Origin: Bryopsis sp. KO-2023
Lineage: Eukaryota > Chlorophyta > Ulvophyceae > Bryopsidales > Bryopsidaceae
DNA: 64,000 bases
NCBI GenBank assembly: GCA_030272585.1
Contig: BSYQ01000006.1
Coordinates: 2,257,001 to 2,321,000 of the forward strand
Direction: 5' to 3'
The notes beneath the pieces were generated by a model that ran no database searches, was not told where the DNA came from, and saw only the letters and a program-made list of their open reading frames with translations. Numbering within the stretch: the stretch's first letter is position 1; every line of letters starts with the position of its first letter. Of the stretch, positions 1-9,998 are shown piece after piece. A program made the translations under genes and the position numbers.

Positions 1-175
1 GATTTCAGACCCCCACACAAGGAAGATCAGCCCTTCCTAACTTATAAGGGCAAAGTGGGATCCCATTCCGGATTGAGCCGTCGACAAAGACCTACATATC
101 TGAATGCATTCAAATACAACAAAAGAATCCGAACTGTTTCATAACAAGGGTGCTACTTTCAGTAATTCCCAACCA

Positions 176-2031
176 ATCCATGAAAACAAACGAGGGTGTT
201 ACAAGGTTGACAAGGAGAACGCTGCTCCCCTAACCACGTCAAAAGAGGTTTCCATCCAACCACCCATAGTGCAAGGAAGGAACGGGTAAGATTCCCATTG
301 CTTCCTTTAACTAAGATTGAGATCCATCAGCGGTTCTTCCCCAGACCCGAACGGTAGCTGGTTGATGCACTGATGCTCTTCTAGAAACTCCCATACTTTG
401 AGCTACACTCTCAAGGTGGCGTTCAGAGACACCTCGAGCTTTCCCCACAGCGTCCACAAGGGCATACTGAAACGCTTTCCACTCGCGGTTCAGTGGGTCC
501 GCTCCGACCCCGATAAAGTCAGCCCTTTCCTTTATAATCCTCCTGGAGGACAGCAGGAACATGGAGATGCGAAAAGATCCACCGCGATTGAAGTCTTTGG
601 TAAACTTCTCTCGAACATGTTCAAAAGTTTCGTCCATGTTGCGCTTGGTGCTGTCGTGTTTTGAACTCTCCACGATATCATCCATTTTGTTAATGACCAC
701 CACCACTGGGACATTGTGCTTTTGAAGCTCCCTCACCAGCTTTAAATTCTCTTCTTTGACCCTATTGTGGAGAACAAGAATGACGGCATCGTAGTACCTG
801 ACTCCGAGGTCTCTGATGTATCTGTCTGCTGGAAAATTAAGAGTCCCCTGGCCAGGCAGGTCCCAGAGATTGATTGCGCTTTGAGGTACATCCATGGGTG
901 CCCAGAGCTCGTCCATAATTGGAAGCTTGTAAGGTTTTGGGGGTACCTCGGGTGTCTCGGAGACCCCTGTCCTCGCCACGTTTCCACCTATAAGTACGTT
1001 GATAAGGCTCGACTTGCCTGTCCCACTCTCACCAGTCACAGCCAAATTGATCTCGGAAAGATTGTGCCAGTTTTCCAAGTATGGAGGCACTGGGTGCTCT
1101 TCTCTATCTCTTCTTCTTTCTTCGAGATGTGCTCTGTGTCCACATTCACCTCTTGCATCCAGAATGGATTCTTCGATGCTTGGATCAACGTGGCCGGGCT
1201 CATGCATGGGTCTCCTCGTAAGGAAATATGAAAGAAGATAGACAGCTGCCACCACAACTGTAACTATAGCTCCCGGAGCTATCGGAGGTGCTCTTGCAGG
1301 GAATGACAACGCCTGGGTTGGAAAGTTGCGAAACGAATTGTGAACGAAACTCGCACGGGTGGGATATATGTTTGGTGAGGTGCTGCAGAATGGTGGGAGT
1401 TAGTTCTGGTGTTGGTATGATGTATCTGGACTTGAACTCCAAAGATACAAGTTGTGATTCAAAAAGGATAAGAATACTGCATCTTTCATCTTCTGGTGTT
1501 GATACACCCTCTATGGCGGCTGCGAACACCTAGTGCTATATCAGTGAAACAAAACAACTCGACACGCCACAGGAAAGCAATTTCGATCTCGGATAATTTG
1601 CACCGTGATCTCACCTGACCCATCCTCAAGTCGACACCCCACTCAAATAACCTGAGGTTGAACTCAAACGTTGAAAACTGGATGAACGACTCCGCGGTAG
1701 GATTATTTCTTCGTGTGTGATCAACACTTAATTCTACAAGGAACAAAGGAAGTGATTTGAAGAAATGCCACAAGTTTTTGAGATTGGCACCAGGGAAAAC
1801 ATAGCAGTTTGCTACCAGTCCGAAATAGCGGATATAATGATCACCGATCACGAGTGTTATTCCTCAAGGCCCAAAGGTTTGCGAGCGTGTGTCACTTACC
1901 CTCTCGCCAGCTTCTCCTCGTCTTATCCTTGGCGCGTGCAGGAACGTGATTTAGGGAGTGATGGCCTTCTTTTGCTGTTCTACAATAGTTGATCGAGCGA
2001 TTGTCTCAGCCCAATCCTTCCAGCCCATAAC
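176..2031. other. Unit A-specific segment carrying the IRG-like GTPase gene
   Basis: Unit B has only about 20 bases (tttctgctctcctaaccag) where unit A has these 1,856 bp. The flanks align on both sides, ending at cccaacca and resuming at aaaatcgcaccaattgcc. It is therefore a presence/absence segment, either inserted in A or deleted from B. Apart from the GTPase reading frame at 311-1,309 I see no other convincing gene in it. Confidence 0.8.
311..1309 (-). CDS. IRG-like (immunity-related/p47-type) GTPase with N-terminal membrane segment
   Basis: This is an intronless frame of 332 residues. A hydrophobic segment at about residues 14-31 (IVTVVVAAVYLLSYFL) could anchor it in a membrane. The GTPase signatures are in order: P-loop GESGTGKSS near residue 92, the WDLPGQGT G3 motif typical of the IRG family near residue 149, and the NKMD G4 motif near residue 207. 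IRG proteins are dynamin-like GTPases that act on intracellular membranes in animals, and related proteins occur in bacteria and protists. At 332 residues it is shorter than the roughly 400-residue animal proteins, so the C-terminal helical part is reduced. The start was chosen as the first ATG before the membrane segment. It is absent from duplication unit B. The family call is firm; the cellular role is unknown. Confidence 0.8.
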   Translation of the reverse strand: MSFPARAPPIAPGAIVTVVVAAVYLLSYFLTRRPMHEPGHVDPSIEESILDARGECGHRAHLEERRRDREEHPVPPYLENWHNLSEINLAVTGESGTGKSSLINVLIGGNVARTGVSETPEVPPKPYKLPIMDELWAPMDVPQSAINLWDLPGQGTLNFPADRYIRDLGVRYYDAVILVLHNRVKEENLKLVRELQKHNVPVVVVINKMDDIVESSKHDSTKRNMDETFEHVREKFTKDFNRGGSFRISMFLLSSRRIIKERADFIGVGADPLNREWKAFQYALVDAVGKARGVSERHLESVAQSMGVSRRASVHQPATVRVWGRTADGSQS

Positions 2032-3005
2032 AAAATCGCACCAATTGCCCGTAGTCCTCAGGGAGCCGACCGCTTGGGTGTCCCAACCTCGTGTGGTGAG
2101 GGGGTTACCTCATTTGAGAAGACAGGATAGAAACAGTAAAGAGATGGACAACTGTCTCCAGGAAAAGTTCAAAATTGCTTTGTTCATTGTAACGAAAATA
2201 AACTGAATCAATCAACACTTACAACACACAGCAAAAACAGGCCATCACCCCTGACGATGCCAAAAAACCCCAAAACACAAAAACTGAAAAGAGCCCGCAA
2301 TTTTTCTTTCAAAAGAAAAGTCAAAGAAAGGAAAATCTGAAAAGCCCATGTTTGCTTCATTTGCTTCAAGCGAGAGGTTGAACACTCCCGAGCTGTAATG
2401 GTGAGGTGGATTCTGCTGAGTGAATCCAAGTTCTTCGAAAAGAAAACTGCTGGGTCAAGAACGTACAGAAATATTGAAATAGGAGGCCACCACCCGCGAC
2501 GATGTCAGAAAGCCCCAAAACACAAAGATTGAAAAGAAGCCACATATTTTTTTTCGAAAGAAAAAGAAAAAACTGCAACAACGCTTGTCTTAAATTCGCA
2601 CTGGAAGACTCTCTCCTCGATTCGCTACCCTCGTTCCCACATCCCCCATATTCTCTTTTAGCCATTGCTCAAGCAACTCGACGAATACTGGGCAGTCGAC
2701 GGATCGATTGCCTTCAGCACATGGAACAGCGCGGTGTGCTTTTATGCCAGAGATTGCTTTTTTTGCGCAACGAACCCAAATCCTCAGGCTCTGCCCACAC
2801 AGTTTAAAGTTCGTCCGACTTTCTGTGCACTCCCCATTCTTCAACGTCTTTCTCGACGTTTTGACGAAAACATCTGCGTGTGAATCAAACACGCCATTCA
2901 TTTCGACACGCACTTTGCCTGTTGCGTCTGTGTGCAGTTTCTGGCGGTGCTACAACGATGAGTCATCAAATGAAGAGGGTATTTGAGTGTCAACTCGCCA
3001 TTTTT
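2032..3005. other. Duplicated tract without a recognisable gene
   Basis: The sequence matches 26,876-27,857 of unit B with small indels. Open frames here are short and are not kept in the same form in both copies, which argues against coding. I see no RNA gene or other element in it. Confidence 0.5.
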
Positions 3006-3547
3006 CATCGCTCGTGTCCCCCGACGTTTGGTTCAGAGGTTTAACGTGAATCTTTGTAAACCAAGTGGCGAGGGTTCGAGCCGACCTCTAAACCATGACA
3101 TCTGAAGACGTTGGTAGAAGCGCCAAGGCGTGGACGGAAGAGCCCAGAGGCCGGGTCTCAGGCGGTGGGGGGACGCTCCCACCTGAGAAGACGGGTTATG
3201 CCACTTTTTTTTATTATACTTGCATGCTTGCAGGTTGGCTTGTTGGTCTGTTGGTTGCTTGTGTGTGTGTGTGTTGTGTGTTGTGTGTTGTAGGGCCTCT
3301 AAATTAGTGGTTGACTACATCTTTGGCTACAGTGCATGCATATTTTGGTGGTCGGAGTGTATGCATTCCGATTGCAATGAGCACACCTTCAACTCATGCA
3401 GGGATCGTTTTGAGAACAACGAAATCCGTTGTTGAATAACAACGATTGAGCAAAAGTGCCTTCCTGTCAGTCTCAGGACGCCTCTTGGTGTCGGTCGACC
3501 AAGGTCTGAACCTCAAACTTTCATTTACAAGGAGCGGCGCAGTCGAT
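3006..3547 (+). repeat. tRNA-derived SINE-like repeat, copy A1
   Basis: The head resembles a tRNA gene with an internal RNA polymerase III promoter: A box TGGTTCAGAGG at 3,029-3,039 and B box GGTTCGAGCC at 3,073-3,082. A long unrelated body follows, ending around acaaggagcggcgcagtcga. Related copies lie at 27,858-28,507 (same strand) and, inverted and more diverged, at 25,073-25,562 and 52,026-52,515. All share the head, the middle (aaggcgtggacggaagagcc) and the tail. No poly(A) end or clear target duplication was found, so the ends are approximate. Confidence 0.65.
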
Positions 3548-4444
3548 GCACTCTTTCGCCGTGGGTTGTAATTATTGATCGATATTGATTGACTCCCCCC
3601 ACATTAAAATAGGGAACACACGTTTGTTCCGAACGATGCCCCTCGTTGCTCTCCCATCCAGGAATGCTTCTTGATTGCAGCCACCTCGAGTGAGGCTGTG
3701 ATTAGGGACATCGCAACAGCAGACACAGCCCCTTTATAGATCGCTTTGAATGTTGTATCAACATGTACCGGAAATTGATTTCCGAAATACAGACGCAATT
3801 CCCAGTGGGGTGATGAAACCATTGTCACACTCAATCAATCGATCACTGGAATTGTGAGGCTCCAAGAAGAGCTCCATCCCACTCGACAGCACCACCCTCA
3901 GCTAACAACAAAACATCAAGACTTCCCCTCCTATTTCCTCCCCCCTCTCAAGCACCAAACATACGATCCACATCTTCCCATTCCCAAAACGAGATCCACG
4001 CTCGTTGGAGTCATCGTCTTGATATCCGTTTTGTTCCACACCATTGATTGACACCGTTTGGGGGCAGGGGGAAAAGAGGTGCTTGCACCTCTGGCCTGTA
4101 ATTTTCAACAGGGAGAAGTTCCAAGCAGGAATAAGAAGACGCAAGTTATGTCCCAGCTAGAGCTTTCGACCACCACTGAAAAAGATTGACTAACCTCCGA
4201 CCTGATGTTGTGTCAATATTGCAACCCTGGTGCGATCTTGTGTTGAAAAACTGCATCTTTCCAACTACCGATCAAAGTTGCTTTTCCATCACGCGAACGC
4301 CTGTGTACGCATTTGCACGCGTGGTTTTCGACGTTTTGGCAGTATAAGAATCAAAGACTCGAAACGAACAACAATCCTGATCCTGGTGAGTTCTCTTGTT
4401 TCTTAAAGTACTTTTACATTGGGCACAGGAAGCATCCACACGCC
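3548..4444. other. Unit A-specific spacer upstream of the secreted-protein gene
   Basis: This stretch has no counterpart in unit B, whose sequence after the SINE tail is unrelated. The frames in it are short and unlike known proteins. It presumably includes the promoter of the gene starting at 4,445. I see no recognisable elements. Confidence 0.4.
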
Positions 4445-5594
4445 ATGATGAAATCGGCTGTTTGCATCGCTTTGTTGGCGCTCCTGTGTGGTGGGTAGTC
4501 TCTTGTAAGAGGGCAAGTTCGTGCTGGTTGGACGCGTTGATCAAGTTTTCTCCAACGCTCGGTTTCCCTTTCAGGAAGAGGCCTGGCCGTGGACTGCCCC
4601 GGTGCGGCCGACCCGAGCTGTAATGCTTTTGCTTCCCTTGAAATTTTCGTGACAGCGGGTAACTGCAACGGCCAAGCCGGTGCCGATTGCGAGGTGATCT
4701 CTGTTGCGAGGTGATACCTTCTTTTTTTTTTTCCAGAGAATCGGATCGAATTGACTTTGGTGTTCTTTGGTTTTAAAACAAAGGCGGTGACCAGCTCTCA
4801 GAGCAAGTTCAGCGAAGCCTTTAACGACTGGTGGGGCGAAGGAAAGAACGCTTGCGAGGGTGGAAGGGTCGAGGCCGCCGCCACCGCAGTCGCCACCGCG
4901 ATCGCCGAAGTTTGGTCTAACGCCGCCGCCAAGGTGACATGCGACGGCAGGGGTTTCGCATGCGGCTGGTCCGCCTCTGGAGGTAACACGTTCGCGCTGG
5001 GTTTCGCCGAAGCGCTCGCCCAAGCCGCCGCCGATGCTTTCGATGGTGAATTCGCCACCGCCTTCTGCTACGCCGATGTCCGCGCCGTGTCTGTGGCGCT
5101 TGCCGAGGCGGCGGCTACGGCGCAGGCGGACGTCTGCGTGAACAACTCTGGGACCAAAGAAGACTTTGAGAGCTCCTACGTTAAGGCCGTTAGCCAAGCC
5201 GTCGCGAATGCCTTTGCCACAGCATCCGCCAGCGCGTGCAACAGTGAGTTTCTTGACGCAAGTCTTCTTTTCTCATGAATCTGATGCATTTTCTGACGAG
5301 TTTTCTTGTGAAACTACTTCAGGGGGCGACTCTGTTGTTGCGGAGAGTCTGTGCACTGGTGACGCCACTTCCAGAACCGAAGAGAAGGTGATCAAGAGCG
5401 GGGACGCCTGCGGCGGCGCCACCCAACTCATCGCCTGTTCGGGACCTGGCAAGGCCATGTGCTGCGCTTCCGATTTCAATAGGAGTTTCTGCAAGTGTGA
5501 AGATTGTGTCGGTCCATGGGTGAAGAAGGACCCCACGAACGATGGCAAGAAAGTCTTCGAGAACAAAAGCAATCAGAAATGCTTCTGTGCCTAG
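4445..5594 (+). CDS. Secreted alanine-rich, cysteine-rich protein, four exons
   Basis: Four exons join in frame: 4,445-4,490, 4,575-4,693, 4,784-5,243 and 5,323-5,594, giving 298 residues. Donors are gtgggt, gtgatc and gtgagt; acceptors are ttcag, caaag (weak) and ttcag. The N-terminus MMKSAVCIALLALLCG is a typical signal peptide, so the product is probably secreted. The middle is very rich in alanine, with alternating Ala-x runs and scattered cysteines. The C-terminal third is cysteine-rich (CCASDF, CKCEDC, ending CFCA). I do not recognise the family. The reading frame creates an RGD tripeptide at the third splice junction. It is present only in unit A, and its base composition is more GC-rich than the flanks. 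The third acceptor is the least certain boundary. Confidence 0.6.
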
Positions 5595-6239
5595 ATAGGA
5601 AAATATTTCTCAACTGTTCAAGCACGCGTGCTTGCGTACGCAACGTACCGCTGTTGTGGCTTTGTTTTATCGCATTTGTTAGAGTAGATAAGGAGACTTG
5701 CTTTTTTCTTCGATTTGATTGATTTTCGATATAGCATGATGAGGCAATTTCAACAAGCTATGGACCTTTTTTGACGGATTTTGTTATATTTTATATGATT
5801 TTAAATGGTTTGGGGTTGAAATTCAAACCCCAGTAGTAAAATGCCCTCTTGTGGTACCTCAAATATCTTTCCCTTCCAAAAGAATTATATTGTCTTTAAG
5901 CTGTTCTTTCCTTGGGGATGAAATTTTCGATTGATAATAAAAAAACAATCCCCAAAGTGCACACAACGAAAATAAGAGCTATAAAAGCTATTATAATTAT
6001 TATTTACCTGGAGAAGTGGTAAGAAGACTGTTATTCTATGTTACGTCAAAAGCTTTTTTCAAAAAAAATTCAGCCACGAAAACAATCGATACTGCTTGTA
6101 ATTTAAAATGACTTTTAACATGACTCACTTTTTTTAAAGCAATGTTGCTTCAAAATTCCGTACAAGACAACATCTTTTCTCTTTTTGTCCAGGAATGAAC
6201 AAACAAACACAACTCTGAACATAAGAGGCCCATTTTTTG
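5595..6239. other. AT-rich intergenic spacer
   Basis: This is the 3' flank of the secreted-protein gene: AT-rich DNA with poly-A and poly-T runs and no usable reading frame. I see nothing beyond possible polyadenylation signals. Confidence 0.4.
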
Positions 6240-7000
6240 TAAATTCACTGTGATTGGTGTGATTCTGGGCGGTCTGCCAAGGGAGTACAATCTGAGCTAT
6301 CCAGCAAACGTCAGAAAATGGCTCCAGAGGGACACGAAGAAGTTCAGGAGGGTGGATATTCAAAACTCTACTATCGGGCAGGTTTCCAGAAAAGATGGCT
6401 TGCGCTGTGACATTTGTGGTGAAAATTTTTACAGTTTTGATGTGGCTGATGAGGATTGCCTCATGTTCTGGAGGAAAATTGTTTCCTATTGCTGGATTCT
6501 GGCACACTGGCCCACTTTCCTCCCACGTGCATCCATGTTTATCCAATGAAGTATGCACTTACGAAAATCGAACTGAGGATCTGCTTGCATCATCAAACTC
6601 GTCCTCCACCCTGAAACTGATGGCTTGTACGGAAGACTATTCCCTGTGTGCAAATGTAACAACGAGCAAAGCACGGTCCAAGGTGTTTTGAAAATCTACT
6701 TTAATGATGACCTGTGTGTGTGCAAATTTGCTGTGTTACAGGGCTACAAGGGGTGTTGTGTGGGGGCTGTGAGGCATCTCATGGAAAGAGTGGTCTGGAA
6801 TGCAGAGAATGCAAGGGAAAAGGGATAGCAATTGGAGGGCCCATGATTGCTTTAGCAGTTTTGTACCTGGTATTTGTCAGAAATGCTGCTAAATTTGCTG
6901 AACGAGCAATGGTTGATGCAAATGCCACTGGACCGATTCTGGAAGAAAACAAAGACCAACAGATATTTTCAAGGTCAGCGATCTGGACAGGTAAAAATAG
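6240..7000 (+). pseudogene. Degenerate C-terminal fragment of a Pmp-like surface protein
   Basis: Short frames in shifting registers match the cysteine-rich and first membrane region of the large surface proteins at 13.6 and 38.2 kb. First comes a segment with GLRCDICGENFYSFDV (intact genes: GLRCDRCADDFFSFDV), then, after a frameshift, GFWHTGPLSSHVHPCLSNE (intact: GFWHSGPRSSQLHACLTKE). After an acceptor-like ttacag at about 6,741 comes VLCGGCEASHGKSGLECREC, followed by a hydrophobic helix. The frame is broken at least twice and the upstream beta-helix and downstream membrane exons are missing. It is more diverged than copies A and B are from each other, so it is an older paralogue. It lies only in unit A. 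Confidence 0.7.
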
Positions 7001-8289
7001 AGTCCTATGACCCCTTTTCCCTCTCTCTCTCTCTCTCTCCTCTCTGAGGAGTTCTATCTTTTTGGGCCAATCAATCAACAGCTAGTGACTCGTAGGTATA
7101 AATTGTACGGATTTTACAAACAGGACGGTGTATCCGTACGACGCGTGTGCACCGGGGATAAAATCTTTTAAAATGAACAAGCTGCAGAGAGGGTTCGATT
7201 AAGTGCTGATCAAACCGACGAAATGGGTGAGGATGGAAATTACGCTGCCAGCTCCGGGCTGGAATGGCAAAATGTAGAGAAATTGGATGAGAGAGGAAGC
7301 GGACGATTGTGTTTTAAAGATTTTATCATCTGTTCATTGAGGGGGAGTGGGAGAGGTGGTGGAGTCCTTCTTTGACAAGAGCAACTGGTGTGTGGTGGTC
7401 GAGAAATCGGAATGCTGAGTTGAGAGGCTTTTATTCGAGGAAAAAAAGGGGGTGGGTGGAAGTTCTTCCCATTCTTGCTGCCAAGTGGGGGGGAGGGGTC
7501 AATTCTTTCGTACGCACACGATTTCAGGGGGGGTCGTGTCCCTTGCTGATTTGATGTAACTATATAATTGTTTCAGTTGAGGATCAAGGGGCCAGACCAA
7601 CTCTGGTGGTTGCTACTTGGGGCAGAGTGCTGTCAACAAATGCAATGTGCCTAGCAGATTTGTAATAGGGCAAATCAAATAGAGTTTTCTTGAATGTTTC
7701 GTTTTCTCTTTTTTCTTTGTGATCTGAAGCCGTCTCTGCTAAACGATGGAAGGGTTGAAAAATTGAGAAATCCACTGGAGGGGGCAATTCACTGCCACCA
7801 GTACATCATGGATTGCCTTGAGTGACAGCTGTCATGACCCCTGTAAAAAACAAGCTCCTTCTCTACATATTCAAGAGTCCTTGTTTGCAGTAATTGAGGG
7901 ACTGTGTGAAGTGACAAAACAAAAATAAATTAATCCAGAGTCTGTGTGTTCAATGTGTGGGTATCCTTTCGCCCCACAAGATACGTGATAAAAACTGGAA
8001 AAATAAAACTTGAAGCCAAGGAACTGAACTGGATTTTCCGGGCCGGAATGATGCTCGAAGGCTCGCGTCCACGTACGAACAGAAACCAAAAGATGCAAGA
8101 ATATTGACTTGTCCCGCCACGCCGCAAACCCACGGAAGAGCTGAGTTTTGCGTCGGATTAATGTTAATTCCGTTCATCTTTGAGCGATGACCGTGTCGTA
8201 CAAATGTCGTACGAATCCATTCGCGACGTAAAAAGAAAGTCTTACGGAGTTTTCTTCCTCACTCACTCAAGCAAACACTTTCCTTGGCG
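7001..8289. other. Leader/intergenic tract upstream of the coiled-coil gene
   Basis: Contains a CT microsatellite at about 7,019-7,039. From about 7,256 it is conserved with unit B (from 30,496). No reading frame is kept across both copies, so I treat it as intergenic or 5' untranslated. Confidence 0.4.
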
Positions 8290-8500
8290 AACTACACTTA
8301 CAAATTTCTGGCGAGCACTGGCGAGCACTGGCGAAGCGAATACGGGCGAATACGATCGAACGGCAATATCACTGGCGAACATCCATCTCAAGCGAGCAGT
8401 GGCGAATACGGGCGAACAAGGGCGAACAAAAGCGAACAAAGGCGAACAACGGCGAAGCGAATACGGGCGAACAAAGGGGAATACTCGGCGAACAAGTGAA
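8290..8500 (+). repeat. Short tandem repeat, degenerate 9-mer ggcgaayac/ggcgaacaa
   Basis: More than fifteen copies of a GGCGAAyAm-type 9-mer run from about 8,300 to 8,495, just upstream of the start codon at 8,528. The same array is at about 31,630-31,835 in unit B with different copy number and order. In A it is open in frame with the coiled-coil gene; in B the frame breaks, so it is most likely an untranslated leader. Confidence 0.75.
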
Positions 8501-8527
8501 GGAAAAGCACGTGTACCGAAAAAAAAA

Positions 8528-9442
8528 ATGATCGAACTCGTGGTTTTGACGTTATCCATCATATTTTTCATTTCCACGTTGTATTACAAAGCGATGGCGG
8601 AGGACGCAAAAAGAGAATATGAAAGCATGAAAAGGCAGCTTGCGAGAGCACTCGAGGCGACGGCGAAGGCCTCGGAGGCGACGGAGTGGAGGATTGATTT
8701 TTTGAAGAACAAATGTACGAGACATGAGGAGTTCAACAAGGTGTTGGTGGAGGACAGCAAAGAAGGATTTGAAACGATGAAGACGGCGTTGAAGTATGAA
8801 AAGAGTAAAACTGAAACACTTGTGGCGGAGGAGGCTTCGAAGGCGGCGAAAAAAATATCTGAACTGGAGGGACGTATGAATGTGATGAGCGACGTTTTGG
8901 CTGAAGTGGAGGTGGCCTTTCCTGCTTTGAACAAGGAGCTGGACGAGACAAAAGAGAAACTGAAAGAAAAGGAAGAGGAGTTGGCTTTGGCAGAAGAAGA
9001 GGCAACCGGAAGGATTTCTGAACTGGAGGGACGTGTTGAGGAGATGAGCGACATTTTGGCAGAAGTGGGGGTGGCTTTTCCTGTTTTGGAGAACAATTTG
9101 GATGAAATTATGGAGGAACTGGAGGAAAAGGAAGAGGAGCTGATGGTGGCGAGGGAGGATTTGGAAGAAGCAAACCAAGAGGTCGAAAACACAAAGGAGC
9201 AGTTGGCTGAGGCGGAGTCGAAGTTGGAATCTACTGAAGAAAAGTATGCAGGATTGAGGAGGGCACATTCTGAAGCACTGGACATGTTGGTGAGACTCAC
9301 AAATGGAACCTGCGAAAAAACGAAGGAGCAGTCGGCTGAAATGGAGGCGAAGTTGGAATCTATCGAAGAAAAGTATGCAGGATTGAGGAGGACGCATTCT
9401 GAAGCACTGGACATGTTGGTAAGACTCACAAATGGAACCTGA
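8528..9442 (+). CDS. Membrane-anchored coiled-coil protein (copy A)
   Basis: 304 residues from the ATG at 8,528. I chose this start because it is the first one conserved in both duplicates; an open frame reaches back to 8,180 in A, but the equivalent frame is broken in B. The N-terminus MIELVVLTLSIIFFISTLYY is a signal anchor. The rest is almost entirely acidic/basic heptad sequence, a long coiled coil, with repeated K-E-L-D-E/E-E-L blocks. The C-terminus holds two near-identical 41-residue repeats, each ending DMLVRLTNGT. No enzyme motif is visible; a membrane-tethered scaffold or filament protein is plausible but is inference. A minisatellite follows the stop directly. Confidence 0.65.
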   Translation: MIELVVLTLSIIFFISTLYYKAMAEDAKREYESMKRQLARALEATAKASEATEWRIDFLKNKCTRHEEFNKVLVEDSKEGFETMKTALKYEKSKTETLVAEEASKAAKKISELEGRMNVMSDVLAEVEVAFPALNKELDETKEKLKEKEEELALAEEEATGRISELEGRVEEMSDILAEVGVAFPVLENNLDEIMEELEEKEEELMVAREDLEEANQEVENTKEQLAEAESKLESTEEKYAGLRRAHSEALDMLVRLTNGTCEKTKEQSAEMEAKLESIEEKYAGLRRTHSEALDMLVRLTNGT

Positions 9443-9651
9443 ACTGGAAACAAAAAATGGAAAAGAGACTGAACTGGAAATAAAAAATGGAAAAGAAGCT
9501 GAACTGGAAGTGAAAAATGGAAAAGAGGCTGAACTGGAAATAAAAAATGGAAAAGAGGCTAAACTGGAAATAAAAAATTGAAAAGAGGCTGAACTGGAAA
9601 TAAAAAATGGAAAAGAGGCTGAACTGGAAGTAAAAAATGGAAAAGAGGAAG
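9442..9651 (+). repeat. 30-bp minisatellite, seven units
   Basis: Unit actggaaataaaaaatggaaaagaggctga, seven near-perfect copies immediately after the stop codon of the coiled-coil gene. Unit B has five copies (32,802-32,951). The unit is a multiple of three; read one base out of frame from the gene it encodes a ten-residue repeat ELEIKNGKEA, interrupted here once by TGA in the fifth unit. Confidence 0.85.
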
Positions 9652-9751
9652 AATCTGACTGGGAGGGCGAGACTGGAGGAGCTGCTGGGGGTGGACCGAC
9701 ATGAAGAAGATGCAGCACATTCAACACCATTTCGATAGGTATTTCTGACAC

Positions 9752-9998
9752 CATCTCAAAGCACACTACATGGCAACATTTCAACTGGCATTTGGTTTTG
9801 ATATTTTTAACAGCATCTCAAAGCATACTGCACGAGAACATTTCAATTGGCAATTGGTTTTGTCTTTTCAACAGCATCTCAAAGCATACTACATGACAAC
9901 ATTTCAACTGGCTTTTTGTTTTGGTCTTTACAACAGCATTTCAAAGCATGCTGCATGAGAACATTTCAACTGGCATCTGGTTTTGGTCTTTTCAACAG
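9752..9998 (+). repeat. ~62-bp tandem repeat, four units
   Basis: Four diverged copies of a unit that starts catctcaaagcat and ends cttttcaacag. Unit B has five copies at 33,050-33,358. Each unit ends in a pyrimidine-rich stretch plus cag and so resembles a 3' splice site, but no coding exon follows. Confidence 0.8.

Noticed and set aside
4571..5197. 208-residue minus-strand frame
   Set aside because: Antisense to the Ala-rich exons; the plus strand has a signal peptide, splice sites and regular cysteines.
8180..8527. N-terminal extension of the coiled-coil protein (116 codons)
   Set aside because: Open only in unit A; the equivalent frame in unit B stops before the shared ATG, and it is made of the GGCGAA repeat.
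8552..9784. 410-residue minus-strand frame rich in Phe, Leu and Ser
   Set aside because: It is the antisense of the coiled-coil gene and its minisatellite; the low-complexity FPFFISSSAS pattern is the reverse of the ELEIKNGKEA repeats.
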